A stretch of DNA of 64,000 nt from Streptomyces sp. ERV7 (GCF_001653515.1 NZ_LYOY01000040.1:1488001-1552000), one strand, 5' to 3'. Counted from the first letter of the stretch, positions 33,283 through 42,228 are shown. Translations and numbers: made by a program. The notes: generated from the sequence alone by a model not told the origin.

Positions 33283-33729
33283 GTGAGCGATGAGCTGCCG
33301 GAACTCCCGGAGTATGCCGAACGGGTGCTGGACGTCGCCGAGCAGATCCCGCCCGGCCGGGTGATGACGTACGGGGACGTCGCCGAATGGCTGGGCGAGG
33401 GCGGACCCCGCCAGGTCGGCCGCGTCATGGCGCTGTACGGCGCCGCCGCGCCCTGGTGGCGTGTGGTGCGCTCGGACGGGGCGCTGCTGCCCGGCCACGA
33501 GCTGCGCGCCCTCGGCCACTACCGCGAGGAGTCCACGCCGCTGCGCGAGGCGAGCCGCGCAGCCGACGGCCATCTGCCGCGCCTCGACATGCGCCGGGCG
33601 CGCTGGGACGGCGGCGCGCAGGGCACCGAAGGCGCCGGGAGCCGTTCCGGGCGCGCCGGGGACAGGGCGGGCGCCGCGCGGGCGGCGGGCGCGGAACGCG
33701 AGGTCGGCGGCGGGGCGGCTCATATCTGA
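33283..33729 (+). CDS. MGMT-family alkyltransferase-like (Atl) protein
   Basis: A 148-residue relative of O6-alkylguanine-DNA alkyltransferase. The DNA-binding helix-turn-helix is present (Val-Leu-Asp-Val-Ala-Glu-Gln-Ile-Pro-Pro-Gly-Arg-Val-Met-Thr-Tyr-Gly). The active Cys of the Pro-Cys-His-Arg motif is replaced by Trp (Pro-Trp-Trp-Arg-Val-Val), the mark of Atl proteins. These bind alkylated guanine and hand it to nucleotide excision repair. The last 40 residues are low-complexity Gly/Ala/Arg. GTG 33283 was chosen for its AGGA site; ATG 33274 is the alternative. adnA follows about 150 bases downstream, so this is a small repair cluster. Confidence 0.82.
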   Translation: MSDELPELPEYAERVLDVAEQIPPGRVMTYGDVAEWLGEGGPRQVGRVMALYGAAAPWWRVVRSDGALLPGHELRALGHYREESTPLREASRAADGHLPRLDMRRARWDGGAQGTEGAGSRSGRAGDRAGAARAAGAEREVGGGAAHI

Positions 33730-33881
33730 CAGCTTCGGCCATCGGGCGTCGCCGGGGGCGGCCGCAGGCCCGTACGGATGACTCGCTGCGTGCCGGGCGC
33801 GCTTCGGCGTACCGTCGACAGTCGGCACGGCCCCCGTCCGCACCCTCATCACCAGCACACCCACCAGGACCGGCGATCCAC

Positions 33882-36800
33882 GTGAGCTCCTCCTCCTTCA
33901 CCGGGCGTACGACGTACCCCCAGGTACGACGGCGGTCCGCCGGCGCGTACCGACTGGTACGTACCCCGCTGAGGCCGGTGGACCCCCCTTTGCTGGACGC
34001 ACGCCAGCGGGCGGTGGTTGACCACGGCCGGGGGCCGCTGCTCGTCCTGGCCGGGCCGGGCACCGGCAAGACCACCACGCTCGTCGAGGCGGTCGCGGCC
34101 CGGGTGGCCGCCGGGACCGACCCCGAGCGCATCCTCGTCCTCACCTTCAGCCGCAAGGCGGCGGTGGAGCTCCGAGACCGGATGGCGCTGCGGCTCGGCG
34201 GCGCCCGGGGCCCGCAGGCCACCACCTTCCACTCCTACTGCTACGCCCTGGTCCGCACCCACCAGGACGCCGACCTGTTCGCCGAGCCGCTGCGGCTGCT
34301 GTCCGGCCCCGAGCAGGACGTGGCCGTGCGCGATCTGCTGGCCGGCCAGCTCGGCCTGGAGCGCGAGGGGCTCGACCCCGTCCGCTGGCCCGACGAACTG
34401 CGCGCCTGTCTGACCACGCGCGGCTTCGCCGACGAGGTGCGCGCGGTGCTCGCCCGCAGCCGCGAGCTGGGCCTGGGCCCGCACGCGCTGGCCGACTTCG
34501 CCCGGCGCACCGGCCGCCCCGACTGGCGTGCGGCGGCCGCCTTCTTGGCCGAATATCTCGACGTCCTGGACCTCCAGGGCGTACTGGACTACGCGGAACT
34601 GGTCCACCGGGCGGTGCTGCTCGCCGAGCGCGGCCCGCACTCCGGCACGTCGTCCCACGTCTCCTCCTCCGCCCCGTCGTACGGGCCCGCTCCGGCCGAT
34701 GCGTACGACGCCGTGTTCGTGGACGAGTACCAGGACACCGACCCGGCTCAGGTCCGCCTGCTGCGGGCCCTCGCGGGCGGTGGCCGCACGCTGGTCGCCT
34801 TCGGCGACCCGGACCAGTCGATCTACGCGTTCCGGGGCGCCGACGTCAACGGGATCCTCGACTTTCCGGACACCTTTCGGCGCGTTGACGGCACTCCGGC
34901 GCCGGTCGAGGTGCTGACGACGTCCCGCCGCTCGGGCGAGACGCTGCTCGGGGCGACCCGGCTGCTGACCCGGCGGATGCCGATGCCCCGTCTGCCGTCC
35001 GAGAAGGTACGGGCCCACCGTGAGCTCGCGGCGGTGCGCGCGGGCGGGCGCGTCGAGGCGTACACCTACCCGACCGCCTCCACAGAGCTGGAGAACATCG
35101 CGGACATCGTCCGGCGCGCCCATCTGGAAGAGGGCGTTCCGTGGCACGACATGGCGGTCCTGACCCGCGCGGGCACCCGCGCCCTGCCCGCCCTGCGCCG
35201 CGCCCTGACCTCGGCGGGCGTCCCGGTGGAAGTGGACGGCACGGACGTCCCCCTGCGCCACGAGCCCGCGGTGACGCCCCTGCTGACGGCCCTGCGGGCG
35301 GTGGCGACGGCTGCGCTGCCCGGACCGGCGGAGGGGGGCGAGGAGGGCGGCGAGGCGGCTGACGGCGAGGCGAGCCCCGACGGTGACGCGGCTGACGACG
35401 GCGAGGCGACGCGCGGGGCGACGCCCGGCGCCGACGCGTCCGCCGGCGCCGTCCCGCCCGCGTGGCTGGACCCCGAGACCGCCCTGGACCTGCTCACCTC
35501 GCCGCTCGGCGGTATGGACAGCGCCGACATCCGCCGCCTCGGCCGCGCCCTGCGCGACGAGGAGCGGGCCGCGGGCAACCGCGTGCCGCCGCCCTCCGAC
35601 GTCCTCCTCGCGCGCGTGCTCGCCGAGCCCGAGCGGCTCGTCGCGCACGACCCCGCGTACGCCCGGGGCGCCCAGCGCCTGAGCGCGCTGCTGCGCAAGG
35701 CCCGCGAGCTCCTCCAGGGCGGCGGCACCGCGGCCGAGGCCCTGTGGGAGCTGTGGAGCGGCACCCCGTGGCCCCAGCGCCTGGAACGCGCCGCGCTGCG
35801 CGGCGGCACGGCCGGGCGCAACGCCGACCGCGACCTGGACGCGGTGTGCGCGCTGTTCGACACCGCGGCCCGCGCCGAGGAGCGCACCGGCGGCAGGGGC
35901 ACGCTCAACTTCCTGGAGGAGGTCGACGCCCAGGACATCGCCGCCGACACCCTCACGCGCCGCGCCGTGCGCCCCGACGCCGTACGTCTGATGACCGCCC
36001 ACCGCTCCAAGGGCCTGGAGTGGAGCCTGGTCGTCGTCGCGGGCGTCCAGGAAGGCCTCTGGCCCGATCTGCGCCGCCGCGGCTCGCTCCTGGAGGCCGA
36101 CCGCATCGGCCGCGACGGGCTCGCCGAACCGCTCACCCCCGGCGCCCTGCTGGCTGAGGAGCGCCGCCTCTTCTACGTCGCCGCCACCCGCGCGCGCGAC
36201 CGGCTCGTCGTGACCGCGGTCAAGGCCCCGGCGGACGACGGCGACCAGCCCTCCCGCTTCCTCTCCGAGCTCGGCGAGGAGCCGAAGGACGTCACCGGCC
36301 GCCCCCGGCGCCCGCTGGCCGTCGCCGCGCTGGTGGCGGAGCTGCGCGCCACCACCGTCGACCCCGAGGCGTCCGAGGCGCTGCGGGACGCCGCCGCCCG
36401 CCGCCTCGCCCGCCTCGCCGCCCTCACCGACGACGAGGGCCAGCCGCTCGTCCCCGCGGCCCACCCGTACCGCTGGTGGGGGTTGAACGAGCCGACGCGC
36501 TCCGCGGTTCCCCTGCGCGACCGCGATCACCCGGTCGTGCTCTCCGGCAGCGCGCTCGACCAGCTCGCCAACACCTGTGCGCTGCAGTGGTTCCTGGGCC
36601 GCGAGGTGAAGGCCGACGCACCCGCGACCGCCGCGCAGGGCTTCGGCAACGTGGTGCACGTGCTGGCGGACGAGGTGGCCTCCGGGCGTACGCCCGCGGA
36701 CCTGGCCGTGCTGATGGAGCGGCTGGACTCGGTGTGGGACGCGCTGGCCTTCGACGCGCCCTGGAAGTCCGCCCAGGAGAAGGACAACGCGCGCGTGGCG

Positions 36801-37334
36801 CTGGAGCGGTTCCTGCGCTGGCACACCCTCGACCGGACGGGCCGCACCCCCGTGGCCACCGAGCACGACTTCGATGTGACGCTGGAGGCGGGCGAGTACG
36901 AGGTCCGCATCCGCGGCTCCATGGACCGCGTGGAGAGGGACGAGGCGGGCCGCGCCTACGTGGTCGACTTCAAGACCGGCAAGCAGGCGCCCACCGCGAA
37001 CGAGGTGGCCGCGCATCCGCAGCTGGCGGTCTACCAGCTCGCGGTCGAGCGGGGCGCGGTCGACGAGGCGTTCGCGGGCGAGCGCCCCGCGCCCGGCGGT
37101 GCCGAGCTGGTCCATCTGCGTCAGCCCGCCCCCAAGAAGGAGGGCGGCGAAGCGTACCCGAAGGTCCAGGCGCAGGAGCCGCTCGCGGGGGAGTGGGTCG
37201 GCGATCTGCTCGCCACGGCCGCCGGCCGCGTCCTGGACGAGCACTTCACCCCGAAAACGGGCCAGCACTGTACGAACTGCGCCTTCCGTACGTCGTGCTC
37301 GGCCCAGCCGGAGGGGCGGCAGGTGCTGGAGTGA
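33882..37334 (+). CDS. adnA: UvrD/Rep-family helicase-nuclease, AdnA-like subunit
   Basis: A 1150-residue DNA motor and nuclease. In mycobacteria AdnA pairs with AdnB to resect double-strand breaks. The superfamily 1 motor shows Walker A Gly-Pro-Gly-Thr-Gly-Lys-Thr-Thr near residue 58, Val-Asp-Glu-Tyr-Gln-Asp-Thr-Asp near 280, Gly-Asp-Pro-Asp-Gln-Ser-Ile-Tyr, and the late motifs Thr-Ala-His-Arg-Ser-Lys-Gly-Leu-Glu and Ala-Thr-Arg-Ala-Arg. The C-terminal RecB-type nuclease has Val-Asp-Phe-Lys-Thr-Gly near 1028. It is framed by one Cys near 898 and three near 1128-1136 (His-Cys-Thr-Asn-Cys, Ser-Cys), an iron-sulphur cluster pattern. The GTG at 33882 begins the family sequence. The expected adnB partner does not follow intact. 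Confidence 0.9.
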   Translation: MSSSSFTGRTTYPQVRRRSAGAYRLVRTPLRPVDPPLLDARQRAVVDHGRGPLLVLAGPGTGKTTTLVEAVAARVAAGTDPERILVLTFSRKAAVELRDRMALRLGGARGPQATTFHSYCYALVRTHQDADLFAEPLRLLSGPEQDVAVRDLLAGQLGLEREGLDPVRWPDELRACLTTRGFADEVRAVLARSRELGLGPHALADFARRTGRPDWRAAAAFLAEYLDVLDLQGVLDYAELVHRAVLLAERGPHSGTSSHVSSSAPSYGPAPADAYDAVFVDEYQDTDPAQVRLLRALAGGGRTLVAFGDPDQSIYAFRGADVNGILDFPDTFRRVDGTPAPVEVLTTSRRSGETLLGATRLLTRRMPMPRLPSEKVRAHRELAAVRAGGRVEAYTYPTASTELENIADIVRRAHLEEGVPWHDMAVLTRAGTRALPALRRALTSAGVPVEVDGTDVPLRHEPAVTPLLTALRAVATAALPGPAEGGEEGGEAADGEASPDGDAADDGEATRGATPGADASAGAVPPAWLDPETALDLLTSPLGGMDSADIRRLGRALRDEERAAGNRVPPPSDVLLARVLAEPERLVAHDPAYARGAQRLSALLRKARELLQGGGTAAEALWELWSGTPWPQRLERAALRGGTAGRNADRDLDAVCALFDTAARAEERTGGRGTLNFLEEVDAQDIAADTLTRRAVRPDAVRLMTAHRSKGLEWSLVVVAGVQEGLWPDLRRRGSLLEADRIGRDGLAEPLTPGALLAEERRLFYVAATRARDRLVVTAVKAPADDGDQPSRFLSELGEEPKDVTGRPRRPLAVAALVAELRATTVDPEASEALRDAAARRLARLAALTDDEGQPLVPAAHPYRWWGLNEPTRSAVPLRDRDHPVVLSGSALDQLANTCALQWFLGREVKADAPATAAQGFGNVVHVLADEVASGRTPADLAVLMERLDSVWDALAFDAPWKSAQEKDNARVALERFLRWHTLDRTGRTPVATEHDFDVTLEAGEYEVRIRGSMDRVERDEAGRAYVVDFKTGKQAPTANEVAAHPQLAVYQLAVERGAVDEAFAGERPAPGGAELVHLRQPAPKKEGGEAYPKVQAQEPLAGEWVGDLLATAAGRVLDEHFTPKTGQHCTNCAFRTSCSAQPEGRQVLE

Positions 37335-37417
37335 CGTTTTGGGGCTGGGGGCCGCTGTAGTGACGGGGGCACGACAGTCGCACGTTGTCTCCGTTCACCA
37401 GTCGTGAGGAGAGACGG

Positions 37418-38308
37418 ATGCGGGTCAGTCGGAAGGTTCTGGGCGTCGCGGTGGTCTGCGCGACCGCGGTCGCCGGTCTTGCGGGTTGCGGCAAGGACGG
37501 TGACACGAAGGCCAAGGGCGTTTCCGAGGCGAAGAAGCCGTCCCCGACGGCCTCCGCGACACCCGTGGACCCGTTCGCCGGGATGACCGCCGACGCGATC
37601 GCCGAGAAGGCGGTCGGCGTGACGAAGGCGGCGAACACCGTGAAGGTGGCCGGGGCGGGCGTGTCCGACGGTGAGCACATGAGCCTGGAGGTCACGGTCA
37701 CCCGTGTGGGCAACTGCTCCGGCAGCGTGACCGTCAAGGGCGGCACGGCCCACCTGCTCAAGGCCGACGCCAAGTCCTACTACATGCAGGGCGACGAGAA
37801 GTTCTACCGGGCCATCGCCAAGGCGGACGGCACCCCCAAGCGGCAGACCGACGCCATGGTCGAGGTCCTCAAGGGCCGCTGGATGAAGATGCCGGCGGAC
37901 GCCCCGTCGAAGTCCAGGAAGCGCCACGGCAAGAGCTCCGGCGACGGCATGGGCCAGTTCTGTGTGCTCTCCCAGCTGGTCTCGGGCATGGACGACGACA
38001 AGAGCGACCGCACCGGGATGACCAAGGGCGCCGACACCGTCGTCGCCGGTGTGCCCGCCGTCACGCTCACCAAGAAGAAGAGCGACGGCTCCGCCGTGAC
38101 GATGTACGTCGCCAAGGAGGGGCCGGCCCATCTGCTGAAGGTCGCCGAGACGGGCGGCGACGAGCCGGGCACCGTCACCTTCAGTGATTACGACAAGCCG
38201 GTGACGATCACTCCTCCGCCCGCCGACCAGGTCATGGACATGGAGAAGCTCGGCATGAAGCCCGGCTCGGGCTCGGGCTCCGGAGGGACCGGCGGGCTGA
38301 AGGTCTGA
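37418..38308 (+). CDS. Lipoprotein of LppX/LprG-like type, function unknown
   Basis: A 296-residue exported lipoprotein: basic start Met-Arg-Val-Ser-Arg-Lys, hydrophobic run, lipobox Leu-Ala-Gly-Cys. A Lys-rich linker precedes a domain with Ala-Asn-Thr-Val-Lys-Val and Gly-Thr-Ala-His-Leu-Leu strands typical of the LppX/LprAFG-like lipid-binding fold. A Gly/Ser-rich tail closes the protein. ATG 37418 follows GAGGAGAG. What is odd is the place: it lies exactly between adnA and the adnB remnant, where the AdnB motor would be. Its stop is immediately followed by sequence that continues AdnB in another frame. Confidence 0.8.
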   Translation: MRVSRKVLGVAVVCATAVAGLAGCGKDGDTKAKGVSEAKKPSPTASATPVDPFAGMTADAIAEKAVGVTKAANTVKVAGAGVSDGEHMSLEVTVTRVGNCSGSVTVKGGTAHLLKADAKSYYMQGDEKFYRAIAKADGTPKRQTDAMVEVLKGRWMKMPADAPSKSRKRHGKSSGDGMGQFCVLSQLVSGMDDDKSDRTGMTKGADTVVAGVPAVTLTKKKSDGSAVTMYVAKEGPAHLLKVAETGGDEPGTVTFSDYDKPVTITPPPADQVMDMEKLGMKPGSGSGSGGTGGLKV

Positions 38309-38406
38309 CGCCCGTCCAGCACACCCGCCCCGACGCGGAGCCCGCTCCGCACGACCGCGCCCTCACCTCCGAGGAGCGCAGGGCCATCGCCTCCTGGGAC
38401 CGCGAC

Positions 38407-39156
38407 ATGGAGGCCCTCACCACCGAGCTCCGCCGCGCGCGTGCCACCAGCCGCGAGGTGCGGGTGCCGCCCTCGCTCACCGCCTCGGACCTGCTGCGGC
38501 TGGCCGCGGACCCGGACGGGTTCGCCCAGGAGCTGGCCCGCCCCATGCCGAAGCCGCCGCAGCCCGCCGCCCGCCGCGGCACCCGCTTCCACGCCTGGGT
38601 GGAGTCCCGCTTCGAGGAGCTGCCGCTGCCCATGCTCGGCCCGGACGAGCTCCCCGGCGGCGACGAGAGCGACGCCGACATCGCGGACGAGCGCGACCTG
38701 GCAGCCCTCAAGGAGGCGTTCGAGCGCTCCCCGTACGCCCGACGCACCCCGCTCCGCATCGAAGCGCCGGTCCAGCTCACCCTGGCGGGCCGGGTCATCC
38801 GCGGCCGTATCGACGCGGTCTACCGGGGCGAGCGGCCGGGCACGTACGAGATCGTCGACTGGAAGACCGGCCGCGGCGCCACCGGCGACCCCCTCCAGCT
38901 CGCCGTCTACCGGCTCGCCTGGGCCGAACAGCACGGCGTCCCCCCGGAGTCCGTCACGGCCGCCTTCCTTTACGTACGTACGGGGGAGACGGTCCGCCCG
39001 GCCCGCCTCCCCGGCCGTGCCGAGCTGGAGCGGATCCTGCTGGGGGAGAGCGGCGGCGGGACCGAGCGCGGGCACGCGCGCGAGGAGGCCGCCCTCGCTC
39101 CCCACCAGGGCCCGGCCGGGACACCGGCGGACATGCCACCACCACCGGCCGGATAG
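38407..39156 (+). CDS. RecB-type nuclease domain, apparent C-terminal remnant of AdnB
   Basis: A 249-residue PD-(D/E)xK nuclease that matches only the last quarter of AdnB. The fragment begins in the linker (Trp-Asp-Arg-Asp-Met-Glu-Ala-Leu) and contains Pro-Ala-Ala-Arg-Arg-Gly-Thr-Arg-Phe-His-Ala-Trp. It also carries the active site Gly-Arg-Ile-Asp-Ala-Val-Tyr with Ile-Val-Asp-Trp-Lys-Thr-Gly and Gln-Leu-Ala-Val-Tyr-Arg. So the nuclease looks intact. The frame stays open upstream to the lipoprotein stop with AdnB-like sequence (Leu-Thr-Ser-Glu-Glu-Arg-Arg-Ala), but no helicase part exists. The ATG at 38407 has no good ribosome site. It could be dead or a stand-alone nuclease partner of AdnA. 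Confidence 0.75.
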   Translation: MEALTTELRRARATSREVRVPPSLTASDLLRLAADPDGFAQELARPMPKPPQPAARRGTRFHAWVESRFEELPLPMLGPDELPGGDESDADIADERDLAALKEAFERSPYARRTPLRIEAPVQLTLAGRVIRGRIDAVYRGERPGTYEIVDWKTGRGATGDPLQLAVYRLAWAEQHGVPPESVTAAFLYVRTGETVRPARLPGRAELERILLGESGGGTERGHAREEAALAPHQGPAGTPADMPPPPAG

Positions 39157-39166
39157 GCTCAATGGC

Positions 39167-40585
39167 ATGAGCGAGACCCCGGACAGCGCCGTCCACACCG
39201 CAGCCGACGACACCGTGCGCGCGTACATCGAGCAGCACCGCGCCGCCTTCCTCGGCGACCTCGCCGAGTGGCTGCGGATCCCGTCCGTGTCGGCCCAGCC
39301 CGAGCACGACGGCGACGTACGGCGCAGCGCCGAGTGGCTGGCGGCCAAGCTCAAGGAGACCGGCTTCCCGGTCACCGAGGTCCTGGAGACCGCAGGCGCC
39401 CCGGCCGTCTACGCGGAGTGGCCCTCCGACGACCCCGAGGCCCCCACCGTCCTGGTCTACGGCCACCACGACGTGCAGCCCGCCGCGCGCGAGGACGGCT
39501 GGCACACCGAGCCGTTCGAGCCGGAGCTGCGCGACGGGCGGCTGTACGGGCGGGGTGCGGCCGACGACAAGGGCCAGGTGTTCTTCCACACCCTGGGCGT
39601 GCGGGCGCACCTCGCCGCCACCGGCCGCACCGCGCCCGCCGTCACCCTCAAGCTCCTGGTCGAGGGCGAGGAGGAGTCCGGCTCGCCGCACTTCCGCGCC
39701 CTCGTCGAGGCGCACGCCGACCGCTTCGCGGCCGACGCCGTGATCGTCTCGGACACCGGCATGTGGTCGGAGACGACGCCCACGGTGTGCACGGGCATGC
39801 GCGGCCTCGCCGAGTGCGAGATCCGGCTGTACGGACCGGACCAGGACATCCACTCCGGCTCCTTCGGCGGCGCCGTGCCCAACCCGGCCACCGCCGCCGC
39901 CCGCCTCGTCGCGGCGCTGCACGACGCCGATGAGCGGGTCGCCGTGCCCGGCTTCTACGAAGGCATCGCCGAGCTGACGGACGCCGAGCGCGCACTCGTC
40001 GCCGAGCTGCCCTTCGACGAGGCCGAGTGGCTGCGCACCGCCAAGTCCCGCGCCGCCCACGGCGAGGCCGGGTACTCGACGCTGGAGCGCGTCTGGGCCC
40101 GCCCGACCGCCGAGGTCAACGGCATCGGCGGCGGCTACCAGGGCCCCGGCGGCAAGACGATCATCCCCTCGTCGGCGATGGTGAAGCTGTCGTTCCGGCT
40201 GGTCGCCGGGCAGGACCCGGACCGCATCGAGAAGCTGGTCACGGAGTGGGTCGCCACCCAGGTCCCGGCCGGCGTCCGGCACGAGATCGCCTTCAGTGCG
40301 GGCACCCGCCCCTGTCTGACGCCGCTGGACCACCCGGCCCTGCAGTCCGTCGTCCGGGCCATGGGCCGTGCCTTCGGCCAGAAGGTCCGCTTCACGCGCG
40401 AGGGCGGCTCGGGACCGGCCGCCGACCTCCAGGACGTGCTCGGCGCGCCGGTGCTCTTCCTGGGGATCTCCGTCCCGTCCGACGGCTGGCACGCACCCAA
40501 CGAGAAGGTCGAGGTCGACCTGCTCCTCAAGGGCGTCGAGATCACCGCCCACCTGTGGGGCGACCTCGCCGCCGCAGGGCGGTGA
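39167..40585 (+). CDS. M20-family metallopeptidase (dipeptidase)
   Basis: A 472-residue zinc dipeptidase of the M20/carnosinase group, cytoplasmic. The metal ligands are visible in order: Tyr-Gly-His-His-Asp-Val-Gln (His), Gly-Ala-Ala-Asp-Asp-Lys-Gly (bridging Asp), Glu-Gly-Glu-Glu-Glu-Ser-Gly (general base and ligand), Ser-Asp-Thr-Gly-Met-Trp (Asp), and Trp-His-Ala-Pro-Asn-Glu (His). The dimerisation domain sits between. The start is ATG 39167, which leaves 10 bases after the adnB remnant. It probably cleaves dipeptides brought in by transporters such as the one at 15.7-21 kb, though that link is only functional guesswork. Confidence 0.92.
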   Translation: MSETPDSAVHTAADDTVRAYIEQHRAAFLGDLAEWLRIPSVSAQPEHDGDVRRSAEWLAAKLKETGFPVTEVLETAGAPAVYAEWPSDDPEAPTVLVYGHHDVQPAAREDGWHTEPFEPELRDGRLYGRGAADDKGQVFFHTLGVRAHLAATGRTAPAVTLKLLVEGEEESGSPHFRALVEAHADRFAADAVIVSDTGMWSETTPTVCTGMRGLAECEIRLYGPDQDIHSGSFGGAVPNPATAAARLVAALHDADERVAVPGFYEGIAELTDAERALVAELPFDEAEWLRTAKSRAAHGEAGYSTLERVWARPTAEVNGIGGGYQGPGGKTIIPSSAMVKLSFRLVAGQDPDRIEKLVTEWVATQVPAGVRHEIAFSAGTRPCLTPLDHPALQSVVRAMGRAFGQKVRFTREGGSGPAADLQDVLGAPVLFLGISVPSDGWHAPNEKVEVDLLLKGVEITAHLWGDLAAAGR

Positions 40586-40660
40586 AGGGCCGCGCGCCCC
40601 GCGGCACCACCGCCGAACGAACACCGCTGAACCCATCCACCGGGGGAGTTGGAAGCACCT

Positions 40661-41632
40661 GTGAGCACCACCAGCACCACCAGCAGTGACGCCGCCGCGG
40701 ACCGGCCGATCGGCCTCGCCACACCCATCAGCCTCACCGAGCCCAGCGGCATCGACCGCGCGGCCCACCACCGCCTGGACGAGGCCTGGCTGGCGGCCGC
40801 CTGGAGCCACCCGACGACCAGGGTCTTCGTGGTCTCCGGCGGACAGGTCCTGATCGACGACACCGCCGACGGCCGTACGGAACTGGTGATGACCCCGGCC
40901 TTCGAGGCCCCCGTCACCGAGACCCACCGCTACTTCCTGGGCACCGACGACGACGGCGTCAGCTACTTCGCGCTCCAGAAGGACTCCCTGCCGGGCCGGA
41001 TGGACCAGTCCGCGCGCGCGGCGGGTCTGCGGGAGGCCGGGCTGCTCCTGTCGCCCCGGGACGTGGGCCTGATGGTCCACGCGGTCGCCCTGGAGAACTG
41101 GCAGCGGCTGCACCGCTTCTGCTCCCGCTGCGGCGAGCGCACGGTCATCGCGGCCGCCGGCCACATCCGCCGCTGCCAGGCGTGCGGCGCCGAGCACTAC
41201 CCGCGCACCGACCCGGCCGTGATCATGCTGGTCACGGACGAGGAGGACCGCGCGCTGCTCGGCCGCCAGGTGCACTGGCCGGAGGGCCGCTTCTCGACCC
41301 TGGCGGGCTTCGTCGAGCCCGGTGAGTCCATCGAGCAGTCGGTGCGCCGCGAGGTCTTCGAGGAGGCGGGCGTCACGGTCGGCGAGGTCGAGTACGTCGC
41401 CAGCCAGCCCTGGCCCTTCCCGTCCAGCCTGATGCTCGGCTTCATGGCGCACGCCACGTCGTCCGAGATCAACGTGGACGGCGAGGAGATCCACGAGGCC
41501 CGCTGGTTCTCCCGCGAGGACCTGCGCGCCGCCTTCGAGTCGGGCGAGGTCCTGCCGCCGTACGGCATCTCGATCGCGGCCCGGCTCATCGAGCTCTGGT
41601 ACGGCAAGCCGCTGCCCAGGCCCACGCACTGA
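40661..41632 (+). CDS. nudC: NAD(+) diphosphatase / NADH pyrophosphatase
   Basis: A 323-residue Nudix enzyme of the NudC type, hydrolysing NAD(H) and able to remove NAD caps from RNA. It has a zinc ribbon (Cys-Ser-Arg-Cys, Cys-Gln-Ala-Cys). It has a complete Nudix box, Gly-Phe-Val-Glu-Pro-Gly-Glu-Ser followed by Arg-Glu-Val-Phe-Glu-Glu-Ala-Gly. It also has the NADH signature Ser-Gln-Pro-Trp-Pro-Phe-Pro-Ser. The GTG at 40661 is preceded by a GGAAG site. A perfect hairpin ends the transcript 28 bases after the stop. The next gene, a mycoredoxin, is convergent, so this stretch combines redox and nucleotide hygiene. Confidence 0.94.
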   Translation: MSTTSTTSSDAAADRPIGLATPISLTEPSGIDRAAHHRLDEAWLAAAWSHPTTRVFVVSGGQVLIDDTADGRTELVMTPAFEAPVTETHRYFLGTDDDGVSYFALQKDSLPGRMDQSARAAGLREAGLLLSPRDVGLMVHAVALENWQRLHRFCSRCGERTVIAAAGHIRRCQACGAEHYPRTDPAVIMLVTDEEDRALLGRQVHWPEGRFSTLAGFVEPGESIEQSVRREVFEEAGVTVGEVEYVASQPWPFPSSLMLGFMAHATSSEINVDGEEIHEARWFSREDLRAAFESGEVLPPYGISIAARLIELWYGKPLPRPTH

Positions 41633-41660
41633 GCCGGGCGGCCCCGGGCCCCGACGCACG

Positions 41661-41691
41661 GAGGGCCCCCACCGACTCGGTGGGGGCCCTC
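41661..41691 (+). terminator. Perfect 14-base-pair hairpin after nudC
   Basis: GAGGGCCCCCACCG pairs with CGGTGGGGGCCCTC around an ACT loop. It separates the convergent nudC and mycoredoxin genes and could act on both strands. Confidence 0.8.
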
Positions 41692-41703
41692 TACGCGCGC
41701 GTG

Positions 41704-41760
41704 GCGCGAAGCCCCGCGTGGGGCGCGAAGCCCCGCGTGGAGCGCGAAGCCCCGCGTGGA
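41704..41760. repeat. Three tandem 19-base repeats in nudC-mrx intergenic space
   Basis: GCGCGAAGCCCCGCGTGGG at 41704-41722 is followed by two copies ending in A at 41723-41741 and 41742-41760. Each unit contains CGCG...CGCG dyads. The array abuts the mycoredoxin stop codon. Confidence 0.88.
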
Positions 41761-41768
41761 GCGGAGGC

Positions 41769-42011
41769 TCAGGCGCCTATCTTCTGCTTGACCTGCGCGA
41801 GCGACGGGTTCGTCAGCGTCGAGCCGTCGGGGAAGAGCACGGTCGGCACCGTCTGGTTGCCCCCGTTGGCCTTCTCGACGAAGGCCGCCGACTCCGGGTC
41901 CTGCTCGATGTTGATCTCGTTGTACGCGATGCCCTCGCGGTCCATCTGGCTCTTCAGCCGGCGGCAGTAGCCGCACCACGTGGTGCTGTACATCGTCACA
42001 GTGCCCGGCAT
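41769..42011 (-). CDS. Mycoredoxin (glutaredoxin-like protein)
   Basis: An 80-residue thioredoxin-fold redox protein that reduces mycothiol mixed disulphides. The active site is Trp-Cys-Gly-Tyr-Cys (Cys 13 and 16); the cis-Pro loop is Gln-Thr-Val-Pro-Thr. The length and the Met-Tyr-Ser-Thr-Thr start match mycoredoxin-1. ATG at 42011. It is divergent from uvrD2. In actinobacteria it works with mycothiol and with oxidative-stress enzymes such as the catalase at the end of this window. Confidence 0.92.
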   Translation of the reverse strand: MPGTVTMYSTTWCGYCRRLKSQMDREGIAYNEINIEQDPESAAFVEKANGGNQTVPTVLFPDGSTLTNPSLAQVKQKIGA

Positions 42012-42228
42012 GCTCTCGCACTCCTCATGTTCGGCTCGATGGGTGGATCCCGGTGGTGGCGCTCACCGGGTGGAGTCCGGTGGGTGCGCGCCAAGGGGTG
42101 AACGTACGCGACCGGGCCGCCATTCCCGCATGCGCGACCGGTCCGCCCCTCCCGCATTAGTACGACCAATGGCGCCCCCTGTGGACAACGCGTCCCGTCC
42201 GCCTCCGCCGACCTGGCAGCATGGCGGG

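Noticed and set aside
33387..33881. Longer start for adnA reading back through the Atl gene
   Set aside because: Would overlap a well-supported gene in another frame; the family sequence starts at GTG 33882.
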